Below are positions 1-7,540 of a stretch of 64,000 bases of DNA, in pieces. The notes beneath the pieces are model-generated. The model worked only from the letters and a program-made list of their open reading frames with translations. It searched no databases and had not been told where the DNA came from. This stretch comes from Gammaproteobacteria bacterium. Its GTDB lineage: Bacteria > Pseudomonadota > Gammaproteobacteria > SZUA-140. Within the stretch, counting starts at the first letter, position 1, and the number at the start of each line of letters is the position of its first letter. A program made the position numbers and the translations under genes. The stretch lies in assembly GCA_016716465.1 (NCBI GenBank), contig JADJWH010000006.1:1-64000 (forward strand), given 5' to 3'.

Positions 1-54
1 CGGTGATGATGGCGAACCTGTCATCACCCTCCTGTTACCTGGGGAGGACTGATC

Positions 55-279
55 ATGACGATGGGCGATCAGATGCGGCAGCGCTATCCGAGACTCCTCC
101 GGTCCGTGCAACGGGTCCATGGCTTGAGCGAGGCCGCGGCCCTGACTGTCCTGGTGGAGTACGCGATCTTCGGCATCACGGACGACACCATTGAAACCCA
201 CCTGGCCTCCCTCGGAGGCCCGCTGGTCATACTCCGACACGGAATCAGCCGGCGTCATTGTCACCCCACCGACCGTTAG
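55..279 (+). CDS. small hypothetical protein (74 aa)
   Basis: The ATG at 55 follows a strong ribosome binding site (GGGGAGGA, about 41-48). The product is soluble, has no signal peptide or membrane segment, and shows no motif I recognise. A strong 13-bp hairpin begins 15 bases after the stop codon, which supports a real transcription unit ending here. It sits at the left edge, apart from the AT-rich genes that follow on the other strand. Function unknown; the alternative is a chance open frame with a good Shine-Dalgarno sequence. Confidence 0.45.
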   Translation: MTMGDQMRQRYPRLLRSVQRVHGLSEAAALTVLVEYAIFGITDDTIETHLASLGGPLVILRHGISRRHCHPTDR

Positions 280-294
280 GGCGAACACTCGCCT

Positions 295-324
295 CCCCGC
301 GGAAAGATCAGTCTTTCCGCGGGG
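295..324. terminator. strong hairpin, probable transcription terminator
   Basis: CCCCGCGGAAAGA (295-307) pairs perfectly with TCTTTCCGCGGGG (312-324) around a TCAG loop: a 13-bp stem. It begins 15 bases after the stop of the 55-279 gene. No clear T-run follows on either side, so terminator is the likely role but is not proven. Confidence 0.6.
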
Positions 325-337
325 ACGGTCATTCACT

Positions 338-480
338 GCCCGGCGGCGAACGGGAAAGAGCGGCACTGCTCGTCCGGAGCCCGCGAAGTGAAGGCTGAAC
401 AGACTGCACGTTGGCCATAGTAGACCGAACGGGATACGGCCACCGCCTAGTTCAATACTTCCAGTAAGGTGGGAAAATAT
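338..480. repeat. intergenic repeat, copy A
   Basis: Shares blocks in the same order with 2558-2690: GCCCGGCRGCGAACGGG, AACAGACT followed by CA, GGATACGGCCAYC and AAAATATA. Between the blocks the copies differ in length and sequence. Both copies lie just downstream of the 3' end of a minus-strand gene for a secreted protein. Confidence 0.55.
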
Positions 481-481
481 A

Positions 482-507
482 GGAGGAGACACTCCTGCGT
501 CTCCTCC
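482..507 (-). terminator. rho-independent-like terminator of the repeat-protein gene
   Basis: GGAGGAGAC (482-490) pairs with GTCTCCTCC (499-507): a 9-bp perfect stem with an 8-base loop. Read on the minus strand it follows the stop codon at 527 and is followed by a short T-rich stretch (TATATTTT). Confidence 0.65.
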
Positions 508-526
508 CTAATTACTAATCGTATCG

Positions 527-1510
527 TTAGTTGCAATTAGCTCGCGATGCTTGCGAGCTTGTTCTATCCGTTATTAGCCAATAATTCGGCGAGCCATTAG
601 TGTTGTAGCACACCTCCTTATCCGCTATCGAATCATAATTTTTGACCTGAACAATCGCGTAAGTGCCGTTGGCTGCATACGTCGATGTGGTTTGGTTCTT
701 ATCATGTATGATCCTGATGTTGCTAGGTGTGGTCGCTACAATATCGTTACCAGAAACGTTATTAGTATCGACCACCGTATTAACGCCGTATGTAGTACCT
801 GTAAAGCTATAAGAAACTACCGTGCCAGTTGCATCCCTAATTACTTTAAGCGAGTTAGGGATTAACACTACAATTTCACCACCTGCTGAACCATTGGTAT
901 CTACTACGCTATTTATTGCGTAGGTTGTGCCAGGAAATGAATACGTTCTCACTGTACCGCTGGCGTCCTTAATTACTTTAATTGCATTAGGTATGGTCAC
1001 TACGATTTCATTCCCGGCAGCACCATTAGTATCTGCAACGCTATTGATACCGTACGTTGTGCCCAGGAATGGATAGGACGATATACTGCCGTTTGAATCA
1101 TGGATGACATTAACGTAATTTGGCATAGTCACAATAATTTCATTACCTGCAACACTATTCGTATTCGATACACTATGGATGGCATAAGTAGTGCTCGGGT
1201 AATTGTAATTACCCATACTTGCAAGCCGGTCATTAATTACAGTAATTATGTTCGGCCTAACAACCACGACTTCCAAGCCCGTAACACCATCAGTGTCACT
1301 TAGCGTATATACTGCAAATGTACCGCTGATGTTGTACGTTTTTGTAGTGCCTAAATTTGGATGATAAATCTGGATGCTCGATGTCGTGGTAGTGACCGTA
1401 TCCGAGACACCATCTCCATTGGTGTCACCATAGTAAGTAGCAGCGAATGCAAGGCCCGGCAAAGCAAACAGCACGTAAAGCAAAGCAATCAAGTTCATTT
1501 TAGCCTTCAT
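527..1510 (-). CDS. secreted protein with about six ~44-residue repeats
   Basis: 327 aa. A signal peptide covers about residues 1-23, ending LAFA. It is followed by a calcium-loop-like DTNGDGVSD and then about six repeats of 43-46 residues. Each repeat carries a variant of DTNG-x-AGNEIVV, PN-x-IKVI-x-D and GTTY-x-INSV, a beta-propeller or FG-GAP/VCBS-like pattern. The C-terminal unit has two cysteines and ends the array. The start is chosen for the GGGAG box before ATG 1510. The gene is AT-rich compared with the transfer genes and is probably the last of three minus-strand genes for exported proteins. Secretion is well supported. The function is unknown; a surface or matrix protein is possible. 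Confidence 0.8.
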   Translation of the reverse strand: MKAKMNLIALLYVLFALPGLAFAATYYGDTNGDGVSDTVTTTTSSIQIYHPNLGTTKTYNISGTFAVYTLSDTDGVTGLEVVVVRPNIITVINDRLASMGNYNYPSTTYAIHSVSNTNSVAGNEIIVTMPNYVNVIHDSNGSISSYPFLGTTYGINSVADTNGAAGNEIVVTIPNAIKVIKDASGTVRTYSFPGTTYAINSVVDTNGSAGGEIVVLIPNSLKVIRDATGTVVSYSFTGTTYGVNTVVDTNNVSGNDIVATTPSNIRIIHDKNQTTSTYAANGTYAIVQVKNYDSIADKEVCYNTNGSPNYWLITDRTSSQASRANCN

Positions 1511-1566
1511 GGCAATCTCCCTGTCACTATGATTTTCGAAATGATTAGATCGTTTATTCCCGTCTT

Positions 1567-1887
1567 CTATTCGAATATCTGGCTGGGGTCTGTAACGACC
1601 TCACCAGATGAGGTGAACCCTAAGACAGGAGACAAATAAGTTGTGTTACGATCTTCTGAGGAAGGGAAATAGCCATTAGCAGTTAATACATCATCGTCAA
1701 CAGTCTCTCCGACTGTCGGCGAATCTTCAGACTCAATAACCACAGCATTTTCAGTGATGGTGGCTTCAAATGTGTCATCAACAACAGTAACATCGTCAGA
1801 GTATGTAATTTCAGCACTAAGATCATCCGCAACAACTACATTAGATATTGGGAATATAAATGCGGCAGCAACTAACCATGTCTTCAT
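1567..1887 (-). CDS. small acidic exported protein (106 aa)
   Basis: The start is placed at ATG 1887, which follows GGAGGAT with ideal spacing; an upstream start at 1926 would bury the signal peptide. A signal peptide covers about residues 1-20 (MKTWLVAAAFIFPISNVVVA). The mature part is short, very acidic, rich in Thr, Val, Asp and Glu, and lacks cysteines. It lies 56 bp upstream of the repeat-protein gene and 60 bp downstream of another secreted-protein gene, all on the same strand, so the three are probably co-transcribed. No family recognised. Confidence 0.7.
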   Translation of the reverse strand: MKTWLVAAAFIFPISNVVVADDLSAEITYSDDVTVVDDTFEATITENAVVIESEDSPTVGETVDDDVLTANGYFPSSEDRNTTYLSPVLGFTSSGEVVTDPSQIFE

Positions 1888-1947
1888 TTTATCCTCCGTA
1901 ATCAGATTAAATCCGAACTTCGCCATAACCGCTTTTATTCAACTACG

Positions 1948-2250
1948 TTACTCATCCATGATTTGAAGCATCGCGTATTTCGTTTGAGCGCCCCTTCTAA
2001 TTCGGCATTGGACCTCCACATTTTTGTCTCCTACACGCCAACTTCCTTTGACGTTAAGGATATTTCCTTCATCCCAATATGAAGCAGACCAATTACGTGG
2101 CTCAATATCCTGAGCGATAAAATAAGCCTCTGACTCTGATTTGCACCATTCACGAAGCTGCGTTGAATTGTCGATTGGAACTTCATCGTCATCATAGGCC
2201 AAGACGTTTCCTGATAGAAGAATTATCATCAAACAGAACGAACGCTTCAT
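1948..2250 (-). CDS. small periplasmic protein (100 aa)
   Basis: A signal peptide covers about residues 1-18 (ending GNVLA) and is followed by an acidic DDDE stretch. Two cysteines (in REWCKSE and VQCRIRR) could form a disulfide in the periplasm. A TAAGGAGAG box precedes ATG 2250. First gene of the likely three-gene minus-strand unit ending at 527. The WRVGDKNVEVQC segment suggests a compact beta fold. Function unknown. Confidence 0.75.
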   Translation of the reverse strand: MKRSFCLMIILLSGNVLAYDDDEVPIDNSTQLREWCKSESEAYFIAQDIEPRNWSASYWDEGNILNVKGSWRVGDKNVEVQCRIRRGAQTKYAMLQIMDE

Positions 2251-2557
2251 GTAGCATCTCTCCTTAAGACTAATAAAATTAAAAACAGACGCATTTCAAT
2301 GAGCGTCACAATTGTTATATCGATAACCCTAAAAGGCAATAGATTTTGGATGTAATAGAAAGTTATACCTATCGACCAGAAAATGTCCTATATCATTTAT
2401 ACACATTTTCCCATGAAGCATTCTTTGAGTTCGATCGACTGATGCCCAATCTGCGTAATGCTACATCTGTCATATTTCTGAAGCGATTTTAGGTCGATGA
2501 ATAGTTGACTGGTTACGTCGTATATTCACGAATATTTTTGGATGCAAAAGAAAGAGC

Positions 2558-2690
2558 GCCCGGCAGCGAACGGGGGAAATCGGAATAGCTTCCGTTTAAC
2601 AGACTACATGGTGATCAAGGAGGATCGAAAGGATACGGCCATCACAATGGATGCGGGGCACTAATTGTGCCCAGCCAATCAGAAAATATA
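2558..2690. repeat. intergenic repeat, copy B
   Basis: Degenerate copy of the element at 338-480, with the same blocks in the same order (GCCCGGCAGCGAACGGG at 2558-2574, AACAGACTACA, GGATACGGCCATC at about 2631-2643, AAAATATA at about 2683-2690). It lies directly downstream of the minus-strand gene ending at 2698. Confidence 0.55.
2656..2672. other. hairpin downstream of the 2698-3072 gene
   Basis: GGGCAC and GTGCCC form a 6-bp stem with a TAATT loop. It lies about 25 bases past the stop codon at 2698 on the minus strand. There is no T-run, so a role as terminator is weak. Confidence 0.35.
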
Positions 2691-2697
2691 TTCGTTA

Positions 2698-3072
2698 CTA
2701 ATTTTGATCGAGCAATTTCATTTTTGATACGTGGTACACAGATATATATGAACACTCCGCTCCCACAACAGGGTATCCCATTACAGTCACCTTTTCCTTC
2801 TTGTCTGCCGCTGTTTCAAGCGCTTTAGCTGCGTCAGCATTGCGCCCTTTGAGTCTATAAATTCCCAACGGGGTATGAATAAGATGTGTGCCACCATCCA
2901 TGCAATAACCGAATTGCTGAAGCGACGTGATAATACCTGAAAGCGATGTCGGAACCTGTATTTCCCCTGAAGTGCCTTGCATATTGTCATGTGCGGGCGA
3001 ATCCGCAGAAAATACAGGAAATGCAGGAATTGTTATGGCCAGGGAAATCAAAGACGCTCTTATTAAATTCAT
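2698..3072 (-). CDS. periplasmic hypothetical protein (124 aa)
   Basis: The start is placed at the second ATG (3072), because AAGGGG then sits at correct spacing; the ATG at 3078 is too close to it. A signal peptide covers about residues 1-22 (ending FSA). Two cysteines occur in the mature protein (FGYCMDGG and GAECSYIS). The region KGRNADAAKALETAADKKEKVTV is charged and helical. AT-rich like the neighbouring secreted-protein genes, suggesting shared foreign origin. Function unknown. Confidence 0.7.
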   Translation of the reverse strand: MNLIRASLISLAITIPAFPVFSADSPAHDNMQGTSGEIQVPTSLSGIITSLQQFGYCMDGGTHLIHTPLGIYRLKGRNADAAKALETAADKKEKVTVMGYPVVGAECSYISVYHVSKMKLLDQN

Positions 3073-3359
3073 TGTCATCCCCTTATTATGCGGAGGCTCT
3101 CGAAGGCGGCCTCCATTGCCTGTCGCGGAGTATAGGAAGAATAAACACCCATATTGCCCACGTCCAGCGTTCTCTCACCGCCGATACCTTGCATGGTGGA
3201 CGTTCGATGCCGTGGATTCCGCCCTGAATTCTGCCCCCGGCACCCCCCAAACTCGAGCCACTTCATCCTGAAATACCACCCCGCCTGACCGTGCGGCCGA
3301 ACGGAACCCTGCCATGCTGCCGGTCGCAGCATCGTAAGTCAATCTGTGGATTCAGGGCG

Positions 3360-3566
3360 TCAGCGGAACAGGTCGGCTTGTTCGCCGGTCGGCGGCGCCC
3401 GGCTTTCGGGCAACGGGAAGGGTTCGTGGGTTTCCTCTGTGCTCTTCAGGTGAGCGAGGATCTTCTGGATCACCGCCGGGTCTTCGATGCTGGCGATGAT
3501 CCTGACCGGGCCGCCGCAGGCCTGGCAGGTCTCGATGTCGATATTGAAAACGTGATTCAAGCACTA
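3360..3566 (-). pseudogene. IS91-family transposase, C-terminal remnant
   Basis: About 66 codons remain, reading from VFNIDIETCQACGG through IASIEDPAVIQKILAHL to the stop. This matches the typical C-terminal tail of IS91-family transposases (CxxCGG followed by a VIxKILAHL helix). The upstream catalytic part is missing: the frame is lost above about 3566. Residual IS DNA may extend down to about 3230. It marks an old insertion at the border between the secreted-protein genes and the HEPN gene. Confidence 0.75.
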
Positions 3567-3678
3567 TGCCCAGCTCATGGATGTGCACCGTTCAGCGGGC
3601 GTGGAAACTGCCGACCTTCGTGCATCCTCGTGAGTAAAATGAGAAACTTAAGCTCAAACATTCACCCTGGGTATATCG

Positions 3679-4224
3679 ATGTCCAGAGCCAGTGACACTT
3701 TCGCACAATCGATCCTTGATGCGGAATATTTGCTCAAGCACTTCAACACACCACATACGAAGCCACCCTCGCCGGAATTTGAGGTGTTGAAGCGGGCGGG
3801 GTTGATCATGGCAATGACTGCTTGGGAAACATACGTCGAAGACCGGGTCTTGGATGCGGCCGATGAGCGGTTGCGCGAATTGCCGGACAGTCCAATTTCT
3901 ACCTTCGTTCAGTCCAAGCTCGATGATGAAATCAAAAGGCTGCACAACCCAACGTCCGACAAAGCTATTCAACTGTTTCGTGACTATGCTGGAGTCGATC
4001 TCACGGGAAAATGGTCATGGAACAACAATGACGAAAATACTGTACGTGACCGCCTGAATCAGTACATGAAACTACGGGGTGACGTCGTCCACCGATCACG
4101 AACCATCACGCCGGGGCCGCCGAAAGCTCATCCAGTTACCAAGGAAGATCTGGTAAAGGCGATTCGTTTTCTAAAGAGTCTCGTTCAAGCAACTGAAAGC
4201 GCATTTCATCTGGCCGACAAGTAG
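3679..4224 (+). CDS. HEPN-domain protein, RiboL-PSP-HEPN type
   Basis: 181 aa, predicted all-helical. The motif MAMTAWETYVEDRV in the N-terminal half and RGDVVHRSRT near the C-terminus are those of the RiboL-PSP-HEPN family. R-x4-H (RGDVVH) is the classical HEPN ribonuclease motif, so RNase activity is plausible. Family members occur alone or in toxin and defence loci; no antitoxin gene is adjacent. The ATG at 3679 follows only a weak Shine-Dalgarno sequence. The gene stands between the IS91 remnant and the transfer operon, so it is cargo rather than transfer machinery. An RNA-targeting toxin or abortive-infection effector is the inferred role. Confidence 0.7.
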   Translation: MSRASDTFAQSILDAEYLLKHFNTPHTKPPSPEFEVLKRAGLIMAMTAWETYVEDRVLDAADERLRELPDSPISTFVQSKLDDEIKRLHNPTSDKAIQLFRDYAGVDLTGKWSWNNNDENTVRDRLNQYMKLRGDVVHRSRTITPGPPKAHPVTKEDLVKAIRFLKSLVQATESAFHLADK

Positions 4225-4561
4225 ATTGCCCGGATTCCGACGGGCGGTGGCTATTTACTCGTCCGTGCTTTCTGGTATGCCGTAAGGGTATGCCACCATC
4301 AAGTCGACCTCATCTTATTCCGCTGGCGTAACTTTGCATTGGCCATTCTCGTCTTCCAAAGATTAATCCGTCAGTACTTTGAGTAATAGCCCTTTCAATC
4401 CATCCCCATAAATCCATTCCTGAATCGAGTAAGGTTTTTACTTCCGCATCCGTCTCCTTTCAGCAAAGATGCTGGCCACACCGGGTATCGCGCTCGCCTG
4501 ATCAGGCGAGACCAACGAGGTTGGCCTATGAAACACAACATATTATCCCTTCGATATTTCA
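4225..4561. other. 337-bp intergenic region upstream of the transfer operon
   Basis: No gene seen. It should contain the promoter of the long plus-strand transfer operon and carries an 18-bp perfect palindrome at 4493-4510. A weak 5-bp hairpin (GCCCG/CGGGC, 4228-4245) follows the HEPN gene. Confidence 0.5.
4493..4510. promoter_or_regulatory. 18-bp perfect palindrome, candidate operator of the tra operon
   Basis: CTCGCCTGATCAGGCGAG is self-complementary over all 18 bases and lies about 50-110 bp before the likely first start codons of the transfer operon. Its position and perfect dyad symmetry suit binding by a dimeric repressor. No second copy was noticed in the window. Confidence 0.45.
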
Positions 4562-4618
4562 GTGAATCGACCCATGTCACACCCGGTGACAAGTCGACTC
4601 GAGCGATTTAACTGTTCT

Positions 4619-5116
4619 GTGAACATAAAGGATTGGTTATGGAACTGGATCATAACATTCGCAATATTCCTGGCGCCCATAATCACCCTTGCGGATCCGC
4701 TAACCGCGTGCTTCACCGCAGCCGGTCAGCGATATGGCATCGCTCCAGTACTCCTGCAGGCCATGGCCGCCGCGGAAAGTGGTTTCGATCCGCGTGCGAT
4801 TCATATCAACACCAACGGATCGTCCGATCTGGGTCTGATGCAGATCAATTCCCGATGGTTTCCCGTCTTGAAAGAGTATGCCATCACGCCGGCAGATCTC
4901 TGGGATCCCTGCCTGAACATTCATGTCGGCGCGTGGATCCTGGCCGGAAACATTCAGCGCTACGGGTATGGCTGGCTGGCCATCGGCGCCTACAACGCCG
5001 GCACAAGACACGGACCGGAACCGGACAGGCGGCGTAAGGCGTATGCGGCTCGGGTTTATCGGCATTTGCCTTGCGGTCACAGCCGGTTGTGCGATGGCAC
5101 CGCCAGGCGGGACTGA
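4619..5116 (+). CDS. lytic transglycosylase (VirB1/TrbN-type SLT domain)
   Basis: Predicted to cut peptidoglycan so that the conjugation channel can cross the wall. The catalytic glutamate lies in AAAESGFDPRAI, followed by DLGLMQIN and AIGAYNAGT, the standard SLT motifs. I prefer the GTG at 4619, which places a signal peptide (to about LADP) at the N-terminus; an ATG at 4562 in the same frame would add 19 residues in front of it. The 3' end overlaps the next gene by 74 bp. About 165 aa, usual for conjugation-associated transglycosylases. First gene of the transfer operon. Confidence 0.85.
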   Translation: MNIKDWLWNWIITFAIFLAPIITLADPLTACFTAAGQRYGIAPVLLQAMAAAESGFDPRAIHINTNGSSDLGLMQINSRWFPVLKEYAITPADLWDPCLNIHVGAWILAGNIQRYGYGWLAIGAYNAGTRHGPEPDRRRKAYAARVYRHLPCGHSRLCDGTARRD

Positions 5117-5699
5117 ATCGAATGCAACCGTACGTCTTGGTATCACACAAATGCCCGATGACAAGGGTGAGCGTATTTTCATGATCTGCGCCAACTGCCC
5201 GGCTCCGACCGTGAAGACTCCGATCAGTCGTAGCATTGCCATGATCGAGGCTATCGAGAAGACAACTCCTATCGTCAATATACGGCCGACAAGAGATTCT
5301 GATCCCCAGCCGCAGGTTCTGCACATCGCCCATTTCGCCTTCGGAACCGCGCTGCCCTCGGCCTCAGAAAAACAGGCCTTGCGTGATCTGCTCCCCAGAT
5401 TGGAACACCAACGCCTCGTACTCACCGGCTATACCGACAGCGCAGGCCCACAGGATTTCAACGAATGGCTGGCGTTACGCCGTGCCCAGTACCTGAAAGA
5501 GTATCTCGTAGCCATCGGCCTCGAGGGCGATGCCATCGAGGTCAGCGGCCAGGGGCAATGCTGTTACCTGCAATCCAATGACACGGACGCCGGTCGCTCC
5601 GCCAACCGGCGCACCGAGCTGCGGATCAGTTCCCTCCCGTTTTCGACGCTCCACCCCGATCCATCACCTTCATCCCAACCCAAAGGAGAACTACCATGA
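5043..5699 (+). CDS. OmpA-family lipoprotein
   Basis: 218 aa. The lipobox VTAGC near residue 16 predicts lipidation. The C-terminal part (about 100-200) is an OmpA-like peptidoglycan-binding domain with GYTDSAGPQDFNEWLALRRA and a final SANRRTEL. The start at ATG 5043 follows AAGG and gives a proper lipoprotein signal. Its stop overlaps the pilin start (ATGA at 5696-5699), so translation is coupled. In the conjugation operon it probably anchors the apparatus to the cell wall. The long middle segment has the two-cysteine sequence CANCP, of unknown use. Confidence 0.85.
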   Translation: MRLGFIGICLAVTAGCAMAPPGGTESNATVRLGITQMPDDKGERIFMICANCPAPTVKTPISRSIAMIEAIEKTTPIVNIRPTRDSDPQPQVLHIAHFAFGTALPSASEKQALRDLLPRLEHQRLVLTGYTDSAGPQDFNEWLALRRAQYLKEYLVAIGLEGDAIEVSGQGQCCYLQSNDTDAGRSANRRTELRISSLPFSTLHPDPSPSSQPKGELP

Positions 5700-5995
5700 A
5701 ACTGTCTGCTCAGCGCATTCCTGCCTATGTACCCGCCCTGCTCATCCTGATGATTCCACTGGCCGCCTTGGGATCAACAACGGGCGCGGAATTCCAGATC
5801 GCCTATCAGTTCTTCTACGACGCGGCGACCGGTTACCTCGGCCGCGGTATCGCCATCGTCGGTGGCCTGATCGGGCTGGGCTACGGCGCCGCCAAGGGCA
5901 GCCCGTTGCCCGCGGTACTCGGCGTGATCCTCGCGGTGTTTGGCGCGCTCGGTCCGACCATCATCGATGCGGTCTTTGGATCCGCGGTGGTGTAA
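5696..5995 (+). CDS. traA: TraA-like pilin
   Basis: 99 aa. A leader of about 26 residues ends LAALG. Two hydrophobic segments (about 45-65 and 70-95) are separated by a short charged loop (GAAKGSP), the usual shape of F-type pilin precursors. AAGGAGA precedes the ATG. It lies directly before traL, as in F and SXT elements. It would be inserted in the inner membrane and assembled into the conjugative pilus. Confidence 0.8.
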   Translation: MKLSAQRIPAYVPALLILMIPLAALGSTTGAEFQIAYQFFYDAATGYLGRGIAIVGGLIGLGYGAAKGSPLPAVLGVILAVFGALGPTIIDAVFGSAVV

Positions 5996-5998
5996 TCG

Positions 5999-6286
5999 AT
6001 GGATCAGGAACACTACCTCATCCCCCGCCGGCTGGATGATCCGGTTCAGTTCTTCTTCTGGGACGCGGACGAGGCCATCCTCGTGATCTTCTTCACGCTG
6101 ATGGGTGCGCTGCTCGGTCAGATCCTGGTCGGCATCGCGGTCGGCCTGCTGCTGTCACGGGCGTTCGCCCGGGTGAAGGCGGACGGCGGCCGGGGCGTGA
6201 TCACCCGCTTCCTCTACTGGTACACGCCATCGCAGTGGTGGTTTCGCGGCCGTGCCGCAAGCCACGTGCGGGAGTACGTGGGATGA
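5999..6286 (+). CDS. traL: TraL, T4SS inner-membrane protein
   Basis: 95 aa. The N-terminus (PRRLDDP-x-QFFFWDADE) and the double hydrophobic segment are typical of TraL of F-type systems. It follows traA by 3 bp and overlaps traE (ATGA at 6283). Needed for pilus assembly. Confidence 0.88.
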   Translation: MDQEHYLIPRRLDDPVQFFFWDADEAILVIFFTLMGALLGQILVGIAVGLLLSRAFARVKADGGRGVITRFLYWYTPSQWWFRGRAASHVREYVG

Positions 6287-6882
6287 GGGAGGGTCGGTAC
6301 CGCTCGCTGTTCGCGGACACGCTGTGGCGTCGCAACCTGTGGATGGCCATCGCAGTGGCGATGGCCATCTCCAACATCGCGCTCACGTTCTGGGTGATCA
6401 ACACCGATGTGCGGGAAAAGACCATCGTCGTCCCGCCGGCGTTCGAGAAGGCCTTCTGGGTGCACGGCAATGAGGTCTCGCCTGAGTACCTGGAGCAGAT
6501 GGCGGTGTTCTTCGCCGGGCTCGCGCTCACCTACAACCCCGATAACGTCGGCCACCAGGCCGGTCTGTTCCTGCGCTACGCGGACCCGGAATCCTACGGC
6601 GCGCTCGCCTCGCGCCTGCAGGGCGATGCGGCGAAGGTCGAGCGCAATCGCCTGTCCTCGGTGTTCTATCCGCAGGAGATCCGGATCAAGGGACATCTGG
6701 CGGCGCTCTCCGGTCAGTTGACAACGCTGGTGGGCAATAAACAGACCGAACAACGTCAGGCGAGGTTCCTCATCGGATTCGAGTACCGCGAGGGGCGACT
6801 CTTTGTATCGAAATTCACGGAGGTGCAAGACAGTGGGAATCCGTTTGCTGCTGATAACGGCGCTGCTCGGACTGAGCCTTGA
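6283..6882 (+). CDS. traE: TraE, T4SS (VirB5/8-class) assembly protein
   Basis: 199 aa from ATG 6283, which overlaps the traL stop. One membrane anchor (about 20-40, MAIAVAMAISNIALTFWVI), then a periplasmic domain with VVPPAFEKAFWVHGNEVSPEYL, recognisable as TraE. The order traL-traE-traK is that of F-type systems. Confidence 0.88.
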   Translation: MREGRYRSLFADTLWRRNLWMAIAVAMAISNIALTFWVINTDVREKTIVVPPAFEKAFWVHGNEVSPEYLEQMAVFFAGLALTYNPDNVGHQAGLFLRYADPESYGALASRLQGDAAKVERNRLSSVFYPQEIRIKGHLAALSGQLTTLVGNKQTEQRQARFLIGFEYREGRLFVSKFTEVQDSGNPFAADNGAARTEP

Positions 6883-7540
6883 GGCCCAGGCCCTGCAGCT
6901 GGTCGAGGTGACCGACGGCCAGACCGTCACCATCAAGGTCTCCACCCGGGACCTCACCCGCATCGCCATGGCGGACGGCGGGCGGATCGTGCGCGTCTGG
7001 GGCATGGAGGATCACCTGCAAGTGGAGCCCGACAAGGAGAGCGGTCAGTTGTTCCTGCGGCCGGTGCCCGGCATGGCCGGCCAGGCGTTCAGTTTCTTCC
7101 TCCGCGACGACCAGGGCGCGACCCACACCCTCCTCGCGGTGCCCGTGGACATGCCGTCGGACACGGTGCTGCTGCGCACCCAATCCCATGCGGGTGATGC
7201 CCATGCGGTATCCGACGCACGATCGAGCCCCTATATCGAGTCGATCCAGCACTTGATCCGGGCGATGGCGCGTGGCGCGGTCCCGGAGGGCTACGTCCCC
7301 ACCACCGAGAAGCGGGAAGTCCCGCTGTGGTCGGAGGCCAAGGTCGTTGAGATCCTCCGCTATACCGGGGATTTCACTGGAGAGATCTACCGGCTCACCA
7401 ATACCTCGACTCAGGACATGCGGCTGGATGAGCGGGAAGTCGCGGCGCTCGCCACCGACATCAAGGCGGTGGCCATCCAGGACCACGTATTGGCGCCCGC
7501 GCAAAGCACCCGACTCTACCTGGTCAGGGAGGGTCGCTAG
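6833..7540 (+). CDS. traK: TraK, secretin-like outer-membrane core protein
   Basis: 235 aa. GTG 6833 is chosen because GGAGG lies just upstream and the signal peptide (LLLITALLGLSLEAQA) then starts at the N-terminus. The mature beta-rich domain begins LQLVEVTDGQTVTIKVS. It corresponds to VirB9 in the outer-membrane core and overlaps traE by 50 bp. The stop at 7540 touches the traB start. Confidence 0.85.
   Translation: MGIRLLLITALLGLSLEAQALQLVEVTDGQTVTIKVSTRDLTRIAMADGGRIVRVWGMEDHLQVEPDKESGQLFLRPVPGMAGQAFSFFLRDDQGATHTLLAVPVDMPSDTVLLRTQSHAGDAHAVSDARSSPYIESIQHLIRAMARGAVPEGYVPTTEKREVPLWSEAKVVEILRYTGDFTGEIYRLTNTSTQDMRLDEREVAALATDIKAVAIQDHVLAPAQSTRLYLVREGR

Larger units (their letters stand above)
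2251..2697. other. 447-bp AT-rich intergenic region with repeat copy B
   Basis: No convincing gene. The part next to 2250 should hold the promoter of the secreted-protein unit. The region contains the short palindrome ATATTCACGAATAT (2522-2535), repeat copy B and a hairpin at 2656-2672. Confidence 0.6.

Noticed and set aside
3075..3332. 85-aa minus-strand frame next to the IS91 remnant
   Set aside because: No start signal, low-complexity translation; probably non-coding IS91 flank.
1..5000. Left attachment site matching the tRNA-Glu 3' end
   Set aside because: No copy of the tRNA-Glu 3' sequence (GGTTCGAATCC or its complement in context) was found; attL probably lies outside the window.
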